Below are positions 43,143 to 44,560 of a DNA stretch of 44,560 nucleotides, piece by piece (the stretch's first letter is position 1; every line of letters begins with the position of its first letter). The DNA lies in IMG/VR virus record IMGVR_UViG_3300030685_000042, positions 1-44,560 of that record; one strand, given 5' to 3'. The DNA is from a virus. Made by a program: the position numbers and the translations under genes. Below the pieces are notes generated by a model. The model saw only the letters and a program-made list of their open reading frames with translations. It made no database searches and was not told the origin of the DNA.

Positions 43143-43352
43143 TTAGTCAAAGATTTCAGAACAAAATTCTACGATCTCGCAAACTAATGCAATTGCAAAT
43201 ATCCACATTATTGACATGTGTAAACCTCCAAAACGTAGCTCTTGATATACTGCATTAAATGTATCATGTGGCATTTTTATGTCCCAAATAATTCCAGCTA
43301 GTAGAATAGTTATTATCATGATAATTACTCTTATAACAATTTTCTGTTTCAT
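43143..43352 (-). CDS. Small membrane protein
   Basis: 69 residues from ATG at 43352, whose leader has AATCAATTAAG as in other genes; an earlier in-frame start at 43394 would overlap the upstream gene. Hydrophobic segments IVIRVIIMIITILLAGIIW and IMWIFAIALVCEIVEF suggest two transmembrane helices. Not recognised. Eleven bases separate its stop from the next start. Confidence 0.65.
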   Translation of the reverse strand: MKQKIVIRVIIMIITILLAGIIWDIKMPHDTFNAVYQELRFGGLHMSIMWIFAIALVCEIVEFCSEIFD

Positions 43353-43369
43353 CTTAATTGATTTATAGA

Positions 43370-43630
43370 TTAAACTTTTTCTTCTTTTTCCCATTTAAGG
43401 GCGCGAATTGATATTCCATTCCAGTATGCCTCTCCCTCAACCGAATTAAACCATGTGAATGCCAATGCAATTATTTTGCTTGGTGTCATATTCTTTGCAT
43501 CTTCTAATTTCATTCTTTGTAATCTCTCTGAGTTACAAATTCTAAAATTATGAGCAAATATGGTTTTTATTCTGTTCTTTTTAAGGAACTTTTCCATTGT
43601 TGGATTAAATTCTACTACTATTCTTGCCAT
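43370..43630 (-). CDS. Hypothetical protein
   Basis: 86 residues from ATG at 43630. Basic N-terminal half (MEKFLKKNRIKTIFAHNFRI), then an aromatic C-terminal half with WFNSVEGEAYWNG. Unrecognised; no signal or catalytic motif. It follows the terminator at 43647-43685, so it likely starts a new transcript. Confidence 0.6.
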   Translation of the reverse strand: MARIVVEFNPTMEKFLKKNRIKTIFAHNFRICNSERLQRMKLEDAKNMTPSKIIALAFTWFNSVEGEAYWNGISIRALKWEKEEKV

Positions 43631-43646
43631 AATATTATATATTTCA

Positions 43647-43685
43647 AAATGAGACCATTCGCGTTGAATAGGAATGGTCTCATTT
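43647..43685 (-). terminator. Fourteen-pair intrinsic terminator
   Basis: Minus strand arms AAATGAGACCATTC and GAATGGTCTCATTT with an 11-base loop, followed by TTG. It lies 20 bases after the lipoprotein stop. Confidence 0.8.
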
Positions 43686-43706
43686 CTTTTGTTTAACTAT
43701 GGCAAA

Positions 43707-44195
43707 TTAAACTATATTGTATTCAAATAAACATTTGCACCCACCTTTTCCCTTTCCTGATTTTTTAGGTCCTTTGGTGTATTCAATATGTTTCTTTCCG
43801 GTCGACTTACACTTGGCTACAATTGAGTCAGGCTTAACATCTTTCTGTATTATTGATTCCGGGCATTTAAATGGACTATTGATTGGCGTTATTAATACTA
43901 TTCGAATAGTACTACCCACCGGCTCATTATTTAAATACTTTGTTTCTCCAATACGACTGGCATCCCATTTATCTGTTGCATAAGCGTACACTGAGTATTC
44001 TGTTTGAAGAGAATCTGCACGTGTAATTACAATTTGATACAGGTTTGCGTCAACCATTACAGGTGCTACTGCTTTCACAGTGTCAACGGTTTCTACTTTT
44101 TGCCAAGGCAAATGTTTGCATGAAGTAAGAGCGGCTGTTGCTGCGATTGCAAACAAGAAGCCTACGAAAATGATAATTTTGATACTTGTTTTCAT
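43707..44195 (-). CDS. Lipoprotein
   Basis: 162 residues from ATG at 44195, leader TTTTATCAAAAAG. Signal peptide KTSIKIIIFVGFLFAIAATAA with a lipobox LTSC (Cys26), so it should be lipidated and anchored in the membrane or surface of the infected cell. The mature part is mixed beta and ends with a Lys/Gly-rich tract and several cysteines (KCKSTGKKH, GGCKCLFEY). Phage lipoproteins can block superinfection, which is a possible role, but the sequence does not prove it. Confidence 0.8.
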   Translation of the reverse strand: MKTSIKIIIFVGFLFAIAATAALTSCKHLPWQKVETVDTVKAVAPVMVDANLYQIVITRADSLQTEYSVYAYATDKWDASRIGETKYLNNEPVGSTIRIVLITPINSPFKCPESIIQKDVKPDSIVAKCKSTGKKHIEYTKGPKKSGKGKGGCKCLFEYNIV

Positions 44196-44222
44196 AACTT
44201 TTTGATAAAATTTGATTGTTAA

Positions 44223-44546
44223 TTAATTGAAATTTGTTCTCTTGTCTAGTAAGTGTGTTAATGCATCTTTAATGAAGCATTTTTTGGCGTCTATTGCATT
44301 GAATTTTTGTTCGACATTTATTATCCAATTAGCATAAATTGGAGCTTTAGCATCGTATCTGTCAAATGCAATCATGTATAACTGAATGGCATTACCCATT
44401 TCAATTCTTATTGGACCTTCAAATAACTGAGCATTTGGTGCATCTGTTATTCTTATTGGTAATTCAGTCTGTTGGATTGGTCCATATCCTAGACATTTAG
44501 CTGCTGCCATAATTCTGTATGTAATGGCTTGTTTATTTACTGGCAT
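44223..44546 (-). CDS. Hypothetical protein
   Basis: 107 residues from ATG at 44546; the frame is still open in the 12 bases to the window edge, so an earlier start is possible. Mixed alpha/beta (LPIRITDAPNAQLFEGPIRIEM; MIAFDRYDAKAPIYANWI), no signal, no motif recognised. The stop is 27 bases before the lipoprotein start, so they are probably co-transcribed. Confidence 0.6.
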   Translation of the reverse strand: MPVNKQAITYRIMAAAKCLGYGPIQQTELPIRITDAPNAQLFEGPIRIEMGNAIQLYMIAFDRYDAKAPIYANWIINVEQKFNAIDAKKCFIKDALTHLLDKRTNFN

Positions 44547-44560
44547 ACTATAGGCTGTTA

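Noticed and set aside
43353-43394. Upstream start of the 43143-43352 gene
   Set aside because: Leader motif AATCAATTAAG sits right before the ATG at 43352, and the longer form would overlap the upstream gene.
1-44560. CRISPR array, insertion sequences or stop-codon recoding
   Set aside because: No regular spaced repeats or transposase genes were seen, and long frames are uninterrupted in the standard code.

Overview
The window looks like part of a large tailed phage of the crAss-like group (Crassvirales) infecting a Bacteroidota host. Three things suggest this. Two back-to-back plus-strand genes encode giant proteins (over 2,770 and 2,820 residues), the first with a DFDVD motif like the catalytic motif of the crAss-like virion RNA polymerase. 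The opposite strand carries a compact replication set (DnaB-type helicase, putative helicase loader, DnaG-type primase, SSB-like protein, Sak4-like ATPase, PD-(D/E)XK nuclease). The DNA is AT-rich and most genes lack a Shine-Dalgarno sequence, having A/T-rich leaders as in Bacteroidota. Genes read in the standard code and nearly all checked stops are TAA.

Layout. Positions 1-16,822 (+): two giant virion-type genes, the first cut by the window edge, ending at a probably bidirectional terminator (about 16.88-16.91 kb). Positions 16,917-28,814 (-): nuclease, VWA protein, MoxR-like ATPase, primase, SSB-like protein, Sak4-like ATPase, helicase, loader and several unknown genes. Positions 28.83-30.91 kb: about 2.1 kb with no convincing gene but many hairpins. 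Positions 30.9-33.9 kb (-): three unknown genes, then a membrane-anchored small protein directly downstream of an ECF sigma factor. Positions 34.1-44.5 kb (-): small accessory genes (basic proteins, metallophosphoesterase, amidoligase-like enzyme, lipoprotein, membrane proteins), one ordinary tRNA-Arg(UCU), several tRNA-like elements and three more ORF-less structured stretches (37.4-37.86, 39.3-39.7 and 41.8-42.75 kb).

How it may work together. The giant polymerase, if like its relatives, would be delivered with the DNA and start transcription. The sigma factor would redirect host RNA polymerase. The minus-strand block would replicate and recombine DNA. The 34-44 kb block resembles host-takeover genes, often as short units separated by hairpin terminators or tRNA-like structures.

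The least explained part is RNA. About 4.5 kb of minus-strand intergenic sequence lacks genes but is rich in paired elements. A two-hairpin motif with compensatory changes occurs at both 19.0 and 30.6 kb. Four tRNA-like folds (21.8, 37.7, 39.2, 41.5 kb) have acceptor and T arms but abnormal middles. These are the best candidates for something undescribed. All folds were read by eye and no database search was made.
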